Shown piece by piece: positions 46,601 to 61,400 of a DNA stretch of 64,000 nt. The stretch is taken from positions 1-64,000 of the forward strand of contig WIXG01000034.1 in assembly GCA_009869945.1 (NCBI GenBank), read 5' to 3'. Numbering within the stretch: the stretch's first letter is position 1; every line of letters starts with the position of its first letter. A model generated the notes under the pieces. That model did no database searches, was not told where the DNA came from, and was given only the letters and a program-made list of their open reading frames with translations. The stretch comes from Mesaphorura yosii. Taxonomy: Eukaryota; Arthropoda; Collembola; Poduromorpha; Tullbergiidae. Made by a program: the position numbers and the translations under genes.

Positions 46601-49600
46601 ACAAAAAATGTTGTTTGAATTCGCATGGAGGAACGAATGTTATGAACCTACTCGTTAGTTTTTATCTGCATCATAACTTTAGAAACTTGTAAATGTAATA
46701 AGGCAGAGTACCACAGCTGAATGCCAGATATGGCAAGGCTGCTCGCTTCGGAAGGGCATCTTAAAACTTACGAGACGCGGGAGGTTTCATTTACTCATGT
46801 TCAAAAGTGATATTATTGCCACAATATTTTTTCATATTTTCTGTAACGACGAGGCACGTGGCTAGTGTGTGTGTGTGCTTAGTCTGCTTGAATTCTTACT
46901 CGGAAAACGTGCATACGAAAATGAAAATAATATTATGGTTATGGACTGGCTCACGAATTAAATGTGCAAGGCGGAAGGTAAGCTTAGGCCAAAGCCTACT
47001 AAATAATTTAAACATTCTTTAGCTTCCTAATCGTACCTGTCCTGTCCAGGTTCAACGAATTTAAATTCTATTAAGAACGGGATTGTGGTCAGAGACTGAA
47101 ACCAGCTTAAAGTGAAAGTGCCAGCACGAACTTGAGACTCGAATTTACGGGAAGAGTTGCAGGAGGGCGGACAAACGCAAAGTGAAAGATAATGCAGCGA
47201 TTCACAGATACACAGAGGAGTAGCAAGCAAACGTGGACGCGTGTGCTCATAACTGAAGACTTCTCTTGTACGAGTGAAGACATTAATACAGGAAGTGAGG
47301 GTGGAAACTCGACTCAAACACAGCCAGGCTGTATTTTGCAGTAATGTATAATGACAACAATGGAAAAAGTAGTATGAAAGTGAAAGCATGTGTGGTGTGT
47401 TCAACCGAATTTACTAAGTAAATGAGGCTCAGCAGTACATTCATACCATAAAGTGAAAACGCCCTTTTACATCAATTACTTTGATATTATTTCTAATGCG
47501 TACGGTGCGTAGGAATGCTCTTCTCCTGGCCTTCCCCACACAAACGTGATAGTTACCCCGCAGAAATAATTTATGAATTGCATTCAGCTAAAGCACACAG
47601 CCTAACCGTGGAAACTGCAACGCAAGAATAATGTAGACTAGCACTCGCTCCTACTTGGAGACAGTGCAGCCGTAGATTACAATATTTTAAGACCAGCGGA
47701 GACAAATACAGAAACGGAAAGAAGTTCTTAGTTCTCATTTCTTCGGCGAAGAGCGGTGGTAATAAGATGAAGGCAAGAAGGAAGTGAAAGCGAGGAAATA
47801 TGAAGGGAATAAAGAGCTCTCTACCATTTCGCATTGAATGATGACTTTATCGACCTCTAATTCAATTTCATTTCTAGCCCAATAATTCATACGTATTTCC
47901 GCTTTAACAGGTCAGAGAAAGCAAAATTGGATACTACACACCTTTTCCAACTTCTTCTTTGTACTTTTTACATTCACACTGTTCATGTTCGATTCTTACT
48001 CTCAAGTGTGAAGACTCAAGTTTACGGGACTGATTCTGTTCCATTTGATGTTTGGTGCGACAGTGCTCTGTCTGACCCCGTAAATTTTACAACGAGCCAT
48101 ACCACGTAACGAACGCCCTGTCACACGTCTAACTAACGCTTCGGAGCCATTTCAGGTCTCATTTTGGAATGCGACGACATAATGCCACCTTTTATGCTGA
48201 ATAAGCGCTTTTACTTGTCACACGGTTTGTACAACTTTCTTTTGAGCTTCAACTTGACACTTAATATCCAATATTATACCCATTTAATATTTTATCAAAA
48301 GGAAAAGCGAAGAAAATGGTTTAAATTGATACCTTTCGCTTTATCCTATTCAAACCCGACTTTTATAAAAATGAGTTTAAGAGGCATGATTATTATGCAG
48401 TCTACTTCTCCAATAAACTATACACTTTAGCTGAAGTGAAATGAACTTACCGTTGCATGCGGATCCGCATGAACCGTGCACGCCAACTCCGCTTCGTGGC
48501 CCTCGCCGGAATGAATCCAGCCCCGTTCAACCCCAATTTCCGGTGGATCTATACAATGCAAAATATAGAACACATTAAATTTAATTTCTGAGCCTGCTGT
48601 CAGCTGATGAAAAGCGAAAGGATGTGGGCTACATTTCTTGGCGTCAGCGCACAATGTGTCACTTTTTTGCGGTGTGTGTGTGCAGTTATTTTTATTAAAA
48701 TAAAATACCGACGTGATGAAAGATGAACGACAGTACAGGCGTGCGATACGAACAATCCTCAATCCTGATCATTACTTTATCAAATATTTTAATATTCCTA
48801 ACTGAATAAGGCTGGGTTGGCTGCTGACTGACTGATATGACTTGTCTTCTTGGGTGCCTAATCGCAAGGAATAATTATGTCAGACCACAAGACGATCATA
48901 AATAAGAAATATTAACGCCACAAAATGATAGACAGTTCAAAAGAGACATGAGAACAATCCCTTGGAGCCTCTTACAAGTCACGATTATTTGACGCCTGCC
49001 TGCCAAGTAAAGATCAGCGTAATTTAAATAGACAGACATTAAGCCCCGTAAAAATATTCAGGCTCGTAACTAATAATGCGGTGAATGTATGCAAAGGCGC
49101 AAATTCTAGCAATTTCGTGAAACGCACGACATATCGCACGGCGGAGTCAAGAGACTTTGTCATGTTTCGCGTGACGTCTTATTTATTTAATGAAGTGAGG
49201 GCAAATGAACTCTACAGAGAAATTTTGGGTTGCTGCGCCCGAAAATGTTTTGGAAAAAAGTCAGGATAAATATTTGTGTACTTAATTTGCGTCCATTGAG
49301 GATTCAAAAGTATTACGACTGCGACAAGTGACACGCGCAAGTACAGCCCAGGAAAATAAATTACTTCGAATAAATAATAATTGGAAACTTTTTCCGGTAA
49401 ACAAACAACACGGACTACTACAACTTGAAAAATAATATTTGTCACTGCACAACATGCGATGCGCTTATCGCATGTGTTCGTCTTGCTTCATTAGCTAAAA
49501 TTAAAGTTTGTGTATACAAAATTAAGACATGTCGCGAGAGTCCCACTCTACTTATCCTGAAAGTTGAGCTAATTCCCGAGTCGACAGCCCTGCTTATTAG

Positions 49601-52600
49601 TGCCGACTTTTTTTATCTTGCCTGCTAAGTAATCTTAATCTCAATTGAGTAAATGAACATTTGTATTCTAATTTTTTGCCTTGTTCCCATTTTCATTTCG
49701 CACAACAATTTTCACCTGCGATGCGTACGAAGGTGAGTACTTTTCGTATTATCTCCAGGCTCGAGTGAAGTTGAAGCGCAAACGGCTCTGGGCTCACGTT
49801 ACTAACGTGTCGTGCGTGGCGTAATGAATTCATGGTTTCATTTTACATCTTCACTGTTCACACGACTCAAACTCGTTCTCGCTGTGTTGTCTGACGAACT
49901 CAATTTAGTTCTCCGGTGAGCACAAGGCTGAGCAAAACTCTTGAATTTATATAACCATTTTAGCCCAGAAACGCCAGAGAGAAGAGACAGCGAGAGTCTT
50001 GGACCTGGCTCGGCCTGCTCATTTATTCTACCGTCCAGCAGTGAAATTTAGTCTAATGAATACTGCATGAGTGTTTGTTCCACACCTTATTTCGCATTTA
50101 ACGTTTTCTTTCAGGATGCCGTCTCTCTTCAGTTCACACTTGAGTCTGTGTTTGGAAAGCTTGTCTACTTCCACTTCCACCTTTCTCTTTAGCGGCTATT
50201 GTCGGTTCTCTCTGGGGACAAATTCATACCTCGAACATACAAACTGGCAGATACAAGGCGCTAGGCAAAGGGCCAGACACGGAATGGTAATGCTTTCTCA
50301 CGTTTCACGTCTTTTTCATTTGAGCCTGGTGTCTCTCCTGAACACTCAACCAATAAACACGTCAGTGAGAAGGTTGACTGAATTTAAGAGTCCTTTGGAC
50401 TGAATATTTAGTTGACTTGATCTTGCAATAGTATTTCACACATTTTTAAGGATCCTCCTCGATGCACTTTACTTTCTCTTCTTCAGCATCATTTCGTCTG
50501 TTTGTCTTTCGACAATTTCTTACTCTTGCAGTATTTATTTCATTATTTGCACTTTCACCCATTCTCATTTCGTGATGTCTCCGAAATGTGCTACATATCA
50601 AGATCACATTTACTGACGCTTCCACTCAAAGTTCTCATTGTTGGTAATGAATAATTCATTAAAAGAGCCAGCTTAGAAATGAATTTTAGCCTCAGGCTTT
50701 GTCGTTGTGCATCTGAAGTGCAATTTGCTTTGAAAATGATATACGAGAGACTGGAATCCGCACTTTCTCTAAATTGTTATCACTATAATTTGTTAATGGA
50801 CGTTGTCAAGCAACGTTACAAGAGAACTAGAGCCCACCAGCAATTGTTAAGCTTGCCAGCAAAAATACAGGCGACAAGGAGTACAAGAGTAACTTACAGT
50901 GAATTTTGACTTCAATGGTGGCGGACACAGGTGTTCCAACTCCGTTATTAGCAGTGCAAATATAAACTCCAGCTTGATGACGATCCGCTTTCTGTACGCT
51001 GATCGAGTTGCCTTCAACGGACTGCTCGCCATTCGGAAGGTTCAGGTTGTTCTAAAATACAACACAAATGCATAAATGTGACGCTAGCCATGTTGAATTG
51101 TTCTAGTGAAGAGAGCGAAAGTAGAAACTACTGACCTTTCTCGTCCAGCGTATAGTTGGAACAGGATTTCCACTTCCGCGACACTGCAGGTTGACTGAGT
51201 CACCTTTATTGATCACGACTTGACCATTGTGAGTCTCCATCCGCACACTTGGTGGAACTGCGGGGGACAAAAAGAGTCAAGTGATAAATTCTAGCGTCGA
51301 CATCGGCTTTCGGGTCCTGCTAGTGTAGTATTTGTGTAGCAAACACTTGTCTCACTTCATTTTCACGTGGACGTGGTCTGCACATTACACACGCTAACTA
51401 TTAATAATGCATGGTGACTTTGATGACATTTGACAATCATTGACAATAGAATGACAGGGATAACACTGAGCATATGTCACTCGAACCACAGGATAAATAA
51501 GAAATACAATTTTCATTGAGATGAGGTTGACAAATATAAAAACTCATTTCTTTCGGAGAGTCATCTCCGACGTCGCTTCAACATTTCACTTTTCCTAATA
51601 TTACGACATTTTATTTCAAGAAGCTGCAGTCTGATTGTATCAGGGTGGACTCGTAGGCTCTGCAAATCGAAATTCATTCATGGAACTACTGCACTGCGAA
51701 AAACTTGTTGGGATCCGATGGCAGGTGAGTTGAAACTTGGAAGGTGCCAAATTATCACTACCACCGGAGCAAGAGCAGAGCTTTTCAGCGGGAGACGCAA
51801 TTCGACGAGGCTTTCAATTCAATTCGTCGTCGGATTGAAAGATTTGGTTTTTAGATTTTGGCGGCATGATTTAGTATCCAAGCCACAAGCCAGTAGCAAT
51901 GTTACTTCTCAACACCGACGACTGTCACAATCAGAGTCTAGTGCATCTACAACACGACTTAATCTCGGCGAAGATGCGACGACAGGACTGAAGACTCACA
52001 AGACAAGAAATGGGCTGGGTCTTGTCCTAGTTCTGAAGACGAGGTGGAAGAATCAAATCAACAAGAAAACTTGCAATCAAAAAAGTTTTTCAATCAAATG
52101 TGTTACAACGGAAGAGACAATAAACTCGGAGCACTCTTCCATTTTTGCAAGGAGACAAATTGATAACAGTTACTAGCCGACGTCTTTCTTTCGATGTCGA
52201 CGCGCAGCAAATTGAAATTGCGTGATAAAAATAGCTCACATTTATGTGCATGTTTGCGGAGTACGGCAGCGACACTTGCATTTGCGGTTCTTGGGATTAA
52301 AAAGCGCAGAAACAAGATTGAATCTGTGACAGCGACAATTCAAGAAATTGAAATCCATCAGTTGTTGACGCTTTATTTGAATTTGCAGAAATACAGCACG
52401 GAATCAAAAATCGCACCCAAACTTATCAACCACGTTACATGTGAACCAGAAAGTCGGAGAGCCCACTTTCTTAATTTAAATTACTTCGCTAGGCAAGCTT
52501 GTTCCCTTTAGCTTTGATTTATTTTCAAACGTTGAAATCCTTCCGCACAGGTTAGCCGATTCCATTTCTCCCTAGGAAATTGTCTGGTCGCGGAATACCA

Positions 52601-55600
52601 AAACGAAAAGGAAATTACCTAATTTTTGAATGCAAATAAGCCGCTGCTTGGTTAACCTAGATTGATGCCTTCTACATAAGAATAACAAAATACCGTTTAC
52701 CTTAGCGTTAGTTCGAGACTTTATTCGTATTCGCGGGCCGCAGATAATTCTTTCGTGCTCCCAACATAATAAAAATGATTTACTTCAGGGTGATGTCTAC
52801 GCAAGCCTCGTATTCAAAGAAGAATGAATTTTTCACAATCCATTTACCTATGATATTATTTTTCGTATTTAAAAAAGAAATACCATCGATCTTCTTTCCC
52901 ATAAAGCAGCCAGCCCACAACGTGAAATACGAGGAGATGGAAGAAGCGAGAAATCTCGTCCTCTGGCAGAGAGACGAGAATTGTGCCACTGCCGCCGTAT
53001 TACGGCCTCAGCATTTCTTTCGAAATTTCTCTATTATAACTTTCTCAAGGAAAATATTATTTCTCGCTATACCATGCAAACTTAAGCGCAAGCAACTGAT
53101 CATAGAATAATATTTTAAAAACGAAGAGCTTAGATACGAAGCAATAAATAATCGTTTTCTAGTTAAGGAATAAAACTTCATGTCTCTATTCGGGGACTTC
53201 GGGTTTCTCAGCAGGATTTCGCTGCTTTGCTTCGCGCAAAGCCCACCGCGCAAAGTCCACCCTAAATGAAGTAGCTTAATGCGGGCAGAGTATGGAAATA
53301 TTTTCGGGTCGGGTTTACGCTTTGTTTTAATTTGGGAGACGCCGCCGCTACTGCACGAATGCAAGCCATACCTTATGGTTATGGCTTTGAGAATGCGACA
53401 CATATTCGCATTCGAATTCTTTCCACATAACAAAGAATGTCTATAAATTACGCTTTCAACCAAGGACGGGAAAATGTGGCTGCACTAACTCATCCAACCA
53501 CAACCAGAGATTAGTTTCTTTTACTTTTTAACACCTTTAATTTATACTTCTCGCTTCACCACATGCATGCATGCATCTTATGATTTACAATTTCATTAGT
53601 AATTACGTATCGTAATCGAGCTAGAAACTTTGCGAAATGCAATTCCACGAGGCTCTTCAAATAAAACGTGGGAAGCTAAACATCTTAAACCGATTCGAAT
53701 GCACACTGAAGCCACTATTACATTTACATTGAAGGATGCATGTGCCACACTACCCGAATGCCCCTTGGGAAATTTATGGAAACGATGGATGTAACGAATA
53801 AACAACTATAAAATGATCAGACGAACAATAAAATCCATTAAATATCCGGCAAATGCGGCAGCTGCATGAGACCTGGTGGCTGGCCGAATGCTTTTAGGCG
53901 CTCGTTGACAGCTGAAGGTGAAAAATCGAATGCCAATAGCCGCCACGCCAATGAAATGGCAAAATGGGTTAGTAGTCAGTCGGCGGTGTGTGGAATTACA
54001 AACAGGCTGTTAAATATACAATAAATAACACATTTCGGGTATTCAATTCCATCCATGTCTAATACATTTAACACAATGATGGGGACGGCAAGTCAAGTGA
54101 TACACAAGTATTCGAATGCCGAGAACAAACTCGAAGCGACACACAGGTGGTAACAATTTTTGTCTTGTTGTATGTCGTACGAGTAATAGAAGAGAATTTG
54201 TCATAACGCACAGGGCACAAAGCGGAACGATCATTTGGCTTGCCTTTTTGCTCTCAATGCGTTTTATTGTTTTGATAATAGCAATAAAATTTCAATTGTT
54301 ATTCGAGCAATGGAGCAACAAGCTTTTATTACTGTACTTGATCCTCTTTGCGCACAATGTGTGCCAAGAATTGTTCCAGCGAACTAAACGAGCCGGCTGA
54401 TAGCAAAAAGATGCAGACGGGAACACAAACATGAGGGAAGCGAGACATTGCACGACGCCTTTCGACCCTGCAAATCCGGGCCTAAGCCAGGAAAGGATTT
54501 CTGGAGATCTTTGACCTGAATTATGTTTTGCATAAATCTTTCGCAATTCTCCAACTCCAAAACATCTGTAATACAAATAATATCACTGCTGCGGAGGAAA
54601 ATACAAAACTCACATAAATCTCTCGGCGTCTCTGGAAATAATTTCGCATAGCAGAGATTTGGATTTTGATTCCACGCACCATTCCAACCACTGCAGCAAC
54701 GCGTGGCAGAGTTTGTGCTTGAAGTGCTCTCAAATCTGGTCTAGTCTGGGTTTTCTGAGCTTGCAGGATAGAAGAGCAGCACCTTGGGTTTATTTAGTCA
54801 GCAATAATGCTTTATTTCCATCACGAACCACGTATCGATTTCCTCCCGCACTCTCTTCCTAGCCTACATTTGTGACCACATTAATATTTCGCCTATAAGC
54901 TCAGCTGGAAAGCTTTGAAAGTAATTTTTCTTTCTCAAGATATCATTCCAGCACATAACAGCAACGGAATCAGCACCAATTCATTCCACCGCACCATAAC
55001 ATTCGGCCTCGGTATGTGCCTTCTCCTTCTAGGAAAATCTTATTCAGGAAACGCTTGCAAATACAAAATCAGGTTGTTCAGCTGAACTCCTCTTGGCCTG
55101 GTCTGCCTCTGCTGCTGAATTACTCCGGATGAAACAACAAACCTGTACTTCCGGCACGGTGCACGGGTTCGGGTTTAGCAACAGATTAAAACTCAGCAAG
55201 GTTTTACGTGGAAAAGCCCAAATCCTACTACGGATTAGAAGTTGGCGGTGGCAGAATAAGAAAGTAGAAACCATGTCACAGCCACGTCGTGTCCGTGGAC
55301 ATGGACGCATAAATATTTGATGGCGACGTGAGTGATGAAACTTTGATGCCCTGCTTGCTGCAAGATGGATGACAACAACAACACTTGCTACTTGCTCAGC
55401 AGACACACGACTAATATGATGACATTAATATTGAATAAATATGTAGAGGAGAAAGAGATAAATAGAAGGATGGAAGTCACTGCGCTTTGTGCTGCAGCGT
55501 CTTTATGCTGGAAGTGTAGAAAGAAGCTTGCGTATTCAGTTCCATACTGTTCAATCCTTTACCTTCCTCTACTTTGGCCCACTTTTCCTCCATTCTTTTG

Positions 55601-58456
55601 GCCTGACTTCACATCATCAATTTTACCTCAAAGGTTTCAGATTAAGAGAGAAAATTCAAACAAAAGAATGCGGACGTGGAGGAAGATATTACTTTCCCCG
55701 ATGGCGGGTCTGAAAAGGCTTTATCGAAAGATTCGCTCACTCCTTTCTCGTTCGTTTAACCCACAAATAATTTGACTTGGAACAACTCACTCGTATCGAG
55801 CACGAACACGGCTACAGGCGATGCGTTGGTCGTATTTGTTCAGACAGGGATTATAAATCACGCAGTTGCTTTCATGATAATTAAAAGGTGAGATTACAAA
55901 TGCCTTCATTGAAAGGAAACTTTGACTTTGACTTAATATTGGGCGTGCTGTGGGAGCCGGGCTACGGACAGGTTGGCTTGCAGAAAAGTTTTGCCATAGA
56001 TAAGTCATTCTTAAGGCAGGAACAAATCTATTACGTATCTTTGTGTGTCAAATGTCATCAACCCAACACAATTAAACCCAGTGGTAGCTCAAAGAATCTA
56101 GAACTGAATCTAGGTTTGGCTTACCGAGTATTTCCAGCGTGTGCGATTGCTCCATCGTGTCCACCGTACTGACTTGACAAACATAATCACCAGCATCTTG
56201 TGGACGTACTTTCCTAATTTGCAGGTTAAATCCATTGACAAGTTGAATTCGAGGTTCGAGTACAATTTTTATGTCTCGGGCAGTCAGCACGGCATTTCCT
56301 CGCTTCCACAGGATCGAATGTGGACCTGCAATGGAAAAGAGAACCAATGAACCAGAAATAAAATATCGCATGCACAAAAGTACGAAAAAGTTTAAGATTC
56401 TTTATCTCCAATATTTATGTCCTCCACAACATTAAGTTACATTGAAGTTGTCCAAGTTTGTCGCAATAAGTACATGAAAGGGTTGAAAGTTCAGTTGATT
56501 ATGGCCCTGCCTGGCATGTAGCATGGCATGGCGGAAGGATGAGACCGAGACCGACGCAACAACAATCTGGACCCAGTCTCCAGCCAGAAGTTGTTCACAT
56601 TTTAGACCCGAATCGAAAACCCTTTCGAAAAGTAGAGTTGTTAGTTTATCCATCTGTCTTATTTTGCTTTGGACACAATTATCTTTCACTTGCTCTTCCA
56701 CCACGCACGCACTTACGCACTTTTGGATTCTCTCGGCACCGAAGAGCCTGGCTCGACTCGGAGAGAGTGGCGGCAGCGGAACACGGTTCATAAGTTATGC
56801 GTATGCGCTCTTAATACATCGAAGGCGCAGGAGCAGCGCAAAGATGCAGGATGGGAAACTTATCAAGATCGGTATGTATGGAAAAACTTTGGGCGCAATT
56901 TGTTTTCTCTTGAAATGTACTTCCTAAGAAATTACGCAACTCGCAACTTAAGCACTGGCTTTACAGGAAGGGGAGTTTTGTAGATTAGCATGTACTTAAG
57001 CGAATGACCGATAAAGGGGAATAGGAAGTGGATCCCAAGCTAAGCGCTGTGCTGTTACGCAGTTACAATAACTCTAAAACTTTGCAGAAGTACAGCAGCA
57101 CAATTCAGTTGTAATTCCAGTTGTACACACAGAATGAGAATGACAGACCATTTGAGATTTAGTTGCATTCTTGATTTCCCAACTGCTGCCGGAATGCCAG
57201 GCGAAAATCACAGAACAAAATACCAAATACACTAATAACTATTAAACGGACATAAAGCGTAACTGAAACTGCATCTCGCAATGCGTGGGCAGCCAAGTTT
57301 AAACTGTTTATGCAGCGAACGAGTGATGGGCTTTGCTTTGCCTGTGTCTGAGACGAGTCGGGAAACAATTGACCACCATAGTCATCAAGTCCAAAGTAGT
57401 TCAGTTACAACTTTCTCTTACTGCAGACTCGACTCGACAAGCGTTCGATGCTAAGCGAATATGGCGACAGCGACGAGTACGAGCCAAAGCCTCAGCGGTT
57501 GGGAAGTAAAAGAATTGCAATTTTCAAGAGTAGTTGAGAAACTTTAACTGAAGGCAATAATTCTCTCTCCTCTAAGACGAGATACATTTTTAAACACCAA
57601 CAACCAATCCTTCTGCTCGTCCTGTAACGTATTGCACGGGAATTGCTGGCTAAAGAAATACAAGACACACGAAGCAAATAGCTTGAGGACATTGAACAGG
57701 GCCGGAATTGTTACGAAAATGTGTTCACTACACGCAGTTTAGCTGCAGGAAAGTGTAACGTGAAGATATTGTTTCCAAATCAATGAAGCGAATTAGAAAA
57801 GACAGTAGTGGAAAGAGCCGGCCAGGTCAGAGCCGAGTATGGACTTTGGAATGACTACGCTGGCTTACGCCCATACGTTTAATAGCAGAAACAAAGGAAC
57901 ATCGGCCATCTTAAAAGGAGTTGGAAACTGAGACCGACCGAGTTGGAGTTCGACACATGCGAGCCAATAATTCATCCAATTGAAAAAGTACGGGACGCTC
58001 GAGAAGAGCGAATTAAGAATATGCCCTGAAATGTTCACTGGCTCGAAAACTAAAAAAATTGACGTTATTATTTTTGTTCCTGTTTCTGGAAAGTTGTAAA
58101 CTGCTTCCTGACTGCGTCCCGGCTCGTGCCGCATGTCAACAGTCAACACTATCTCGTCTGAACCGAAGCATCAATAATTCAAAGGACACTCTGGAGCAAA
58201 TCAGCTTACTGTCACAAGAACGAACAATGCAAGATCCTTCCTCCAGTGCAGACTCAGAATTTACATACTACGTAAAGTACGTACGCGTACGCCATGAAAG
58301 TTTAAAATGCAAACGTATGCTTATGCTTACCCAGATGATCCACTTGGCATGGAAGTGCGACAGTGTCGCCGATGACTACGCGATAAGTCTCGGGCCGGGT
58401 GATGAATTTGGGTTTGTCGGCGATGAGGTGATCCAGCGGCGCGTCTTCTCCGACAA
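40649..58456 (-). CDS. klg: Klingon-like Ig/FN3 GPI-anchored adhesion protein (first coding exon missing)
   Basis: Klingon is an Ig-superfamily homophilic adhesion protein of the insect nervous system. Exons from the 5' end: 58456-58331, 56325-56125, 51257-51136, 51051-50898, 48548-48451, 42740-42566, 41914-41787, 41543-41243 and 40860-40649, about 505 codons, all phases matching. Ig1 runs from KPKFITRPETYRVVIGDTVA through LWKRGNAVLTA to DAGDYVCQV. Ig2 starts VPPSVRM and contains GDSVNLQCRGSGNPVPTIRW and AGVYICTANNGVG. Ig3 starts PPEIGVERGWIHSGEGHEAE and contains VRWYRDTMILDTTDRR and DFGNYSCEADNKLGR. A fibronectin-III domain follows (NITWIVESYSPVTEHRLLYR; TTYEAKVLSKNKYGW). The last exon ends in a hydrophobic tail (FLRATLLVIVYSFLSYFHLP), typical of GPI attachment. 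The domain order and the TDRR and KNKYGW motifs are those of Klingon. The signal-peptide exon, which must end in phase 1, was not found. Introns reach 4.9 and 5.7 kb, unlike every other gene here. Confidence 0.85.
42741..48450. other. Klingon-like gene, 5.7-kb intron
   Basis: This intron splits the third Ig domain between HADPHAT and VRWYRD. It holds many short open frames on both strands, but none has a recognisable domain or splice support. No nested gene was identified. Confidence 0.5.
48549..50897. other. Klingon-like gene, 2.3-kb intron
   Basis: This intron lies between the Ig2 and Ig3 exons. It contains no recognisable coding or RNA gene. Confidence 0.5.
51258..56124. other. Klingon-like gene, 4.9-kb intron
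   Basis: This intron lies between the Ig1 and Ig2 exons. It contains the longest unexplained open frames of the window (51718-52176 plus, 53008-53463 minus), neither with a domain. It also has a short ATGC tandem tract near 53562. Confidence 0.5.
53562..53576. repeat. short (CATG)n tandem tract
   Basis: CATGCATGCATGCAT forms a self-complementary simple repeat inside a Klingon-like intron. Confidence 0.7.
56326..58330. other. Klingon-like gene, 2.0-kb intron
   Basis: This intron interrupts Ig1 after QVDHL. No gene was recognised inside it. Confidence 0.5.
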
Positions 58457-61400
58457 CTGAAACAAAGAACAAGACAATTTCAATTAGTATAACGCGCTGA
58501 TTTAGAAAGACAATGACCTTGTGACGTTTCTGTGACAGCAGCGCTCATTCGTCAACCTGCTTTGCTTGTTTCTTTTTTTTTGTCTTAGCCTACTTGCAGA
58601 AATCAAATCACGTGAAAATTCGTCGCCAACGCGCATTCTTGATACTTCCAGATCAGAAAAAGGAACGTATGTATGTTTTATGCATCAACTGAATACATCT
58701 CCATCAGAAACCTCACATTATGATAATGGTGACTCAAGGACGCGACACGACGAGGAAAGGTTGCGCTGTTATTTGTCTTGAAGCGAAAACAAAATAAGTG
58801 AAAAGTGACACCAAATAATACACGAAGAAAGTGACATTATTCCGCTGCATAACAAATTGAGTTCGTAATAAGGCTTCTCTGCTCGTCATCTTTCTCCGCA
58901 CCAGAATACATTTATTTCCTATCGTCTCGTCGCGTGACGGTGAAAGCATATACTTTTGACACAACTTTGCGTGTCATCTACTTTTTACATGCGTGCTCCA
59001 GACAAGTGTTGCTAAATCTTTCCCAAGTTCAATGCACCATAGTTCTGCAATCGGAGCATGCACAATTCTAAAATGATGATAGTGCATAATTCGCTGATGC
59101 TGCAGAATTTATTAACGCGGAAACAATAGAAGGGATGAGATGGAGAAAAGATATGTCACGATGCATCATAAAAAATGCATCAAGGAGGATAATAAATTCG
59201 CCTCGTAAAATGAGGACGCAAATATACGCGTTGGTGTAACTTTCTTCGTAGTCTCATGGAAGGTGGAAGAAAAGCGTGCGAGAAAGGGTGATGGAAGAAG
59301 TCTTGTCCTATCAAATCACTGTGCGACAGATTTTTTGCTGGCTTGTTTGTCCTACTCGCATTCGCATTCTCTAACAACGGTGCTTCCCAACTCAGCAGTA
59401 AGTTATGATAAAATCTAGTGAACTAGAAAAATAGAAAGGACTCTCATCCTGCCTGCCGACGACGACTGACTTGACTCCTTCGTCCTGTCCTAGTCCTACT
59501 AGTCTCAGTCTCCGTGAAAAGATCACTCTCCTCTGCAGTGTCCGTATATCAAGTGTAATGTCACTTCATCCTTCCTCCTCCTGTCTCGCCATCACTCTTC
59601 GCTTCCCGCCCATCTCAGCACCAGCACATGGATTTTTCGCCTCTTTCGTCGGCTGACACCTTTTCTGATGCAATCTGCGAGTCGTGAGTACTTGCAAAAA
59701 ATTTAGGCATTTTCTTAATATTCTATTCAAGAAAAATAATCTGAAATGTGACCAATTACGAAAGTTGCAAGGCAGGGAGAACAAAACTTGTAATCCCACG
59801 TGCTCACTTAATGCAAGAATTCATTTTGGTAACGGCGGCTCCGATGAGCGACTTTAAGGTGCATTGACTGTCATGTTCACTCTTTGCGACCATGCGCATG
59901 AACGTCGACTTCATCAAAGAATGAAGCACTTGTCGCAAATCTGCTCAGAAATGTCCAGACAATCGAGCAGAGACATTCTGAGCTGAGGCCCAATTTTTCC
60001 ACCACGACACGACAAGACAGTTCGCCTGAAGTTTGGGGAACCCATTTTTTACCCGACATTCGCTCCATTGTGAGCTTTATGGCATGAATTTACCTTCTTG
60101 ATATTTTTGTGTGAGAATGACAACTGACTCTTAGCGAGTCACTCAGCTGCTCGTAAACTATAAGTGGAAGAAATGTAATCCGCCTCTTCTCCTTTCCTTT
60201 CTTTTCCGTTTCAAACGCACTTGTCCTACATAATTTGAAAGAAAAAAGATTTGAAGACTGAATGATGCTGGTCTTGGCGGTGGTGGAACAAGTGAAAGTA
60301 GGAACTTCGTATTAATAGGAAGAGTTTGTGCTTTCTTCAAGATGAACCACCAAGAACCAGAGAGCAAGAGCACAAACAAAATCAACTTTTGTATGAGTTT
60401 TGGGCGAGTTGAGCGAAAGCAGCAGCCAGCTTCATTTTCTCATCCGCAATCTCATCTTCAATTCATTCACCTAGTCCCTCCACTCCCGCCCAATGCCAAC
60501 CCAGCCTGTCTTGTCTCGCAGCATATCTGAGAGCTTAATTTACAGAAAATGAAAATGGAAATGGCTTTGAATGGAGGAAAGCTGAAAAATCTCCGACGAA
60601 GCCTCGGGATTACTATTTTCCTGTAAACACTTCGAAGACAGTGCCTGAATGCAGGCAGGCAGGCACCTCGCCCATTCGCCCTCAAATTACGGATTCGCTT
60701 CAGCCAATGCACAAATCACTTTTATTATTTACGGATGCATGTGCAATTTGTACTTCGCTCCACTCAGCTTGGCTTTCGTGAATCCGTGAACTTCCCGATT
60801 CTGATTGTTTTAAATAAACAAGAAATATCGCGTGAGCATAGTTGACAGTTGCATAATCATATTTTATCATCTCACTGAAGAATCCTCACAGATCGCAGTT
60901 GTGAGGGATGGGAATTCAATCAGGATGCGGGAAAGTATTTGGCTACGCTTTGCTTCGATTGCCAAGGTTTAAAAGTTATCTATTGTGACAGTTCTCATAA
61001 TGCCAAATAATATCGCACTGCACTGCAATGCACTACAGTTATTTGAACAGGCACCGAGAAAGGCTGGCAGAAAGGATTACGTTCTTCGAGCCCTGCCTTG
61101 CACAAAGGCGACATAAGCAGCAGATCGAATTGTCGTGGATTGTGCGATCGCGATGAGCGCAATTCCCAAAAGAAGAGAAAGAGTGCAACAAATAGTGCAA
61201 AGCACAGTGTACAATGCAATCGGAAGTGGAATTGCATTAGCTTTTGTTGCAACGTGTTAATACCATCATCCAGGAGCCGATACTCGACGCACTGCGTCGT
61301 AAAAAGACAAAAATCGCATTTCGCGTCAAACATATTTGGAATTTATTTTCTGTCTCACCCTGCACTTGGGTTTGAATTTATGGGCACATAGCAAGTGTCA

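Noticed and set aside
51718-52176. 152-codon plus-strand open frame inside a Klingon-like intron, starting with ATG
   Set aside because: No domain, signal peptide or recognisable motif, and its composition looks like translated intron. One ORF of this length in 64 kb of both strands is expected by chance.
53008-53463. 151-codon minus-strand open frame in the same intron
   Set aside because: No ATG-linked Kozak context, domain or splice partner; most likely chance.
55365-55775. 136-codon plus-strand open frame with ATG
   Set aside because: Lies within a Klingon-like intron and lacks any domain or signal; overlapping alternative frames are equally open.
60158-60385. Minus-strand hydrophobic frame (ILFVLLLSGSWWFIL) as the Klingon signal-peptide exon
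   Set aside because: It has no ATG start and no phase-1 donor at the right place; the hydrophobic run comes from a pyrimidine-rich tract.
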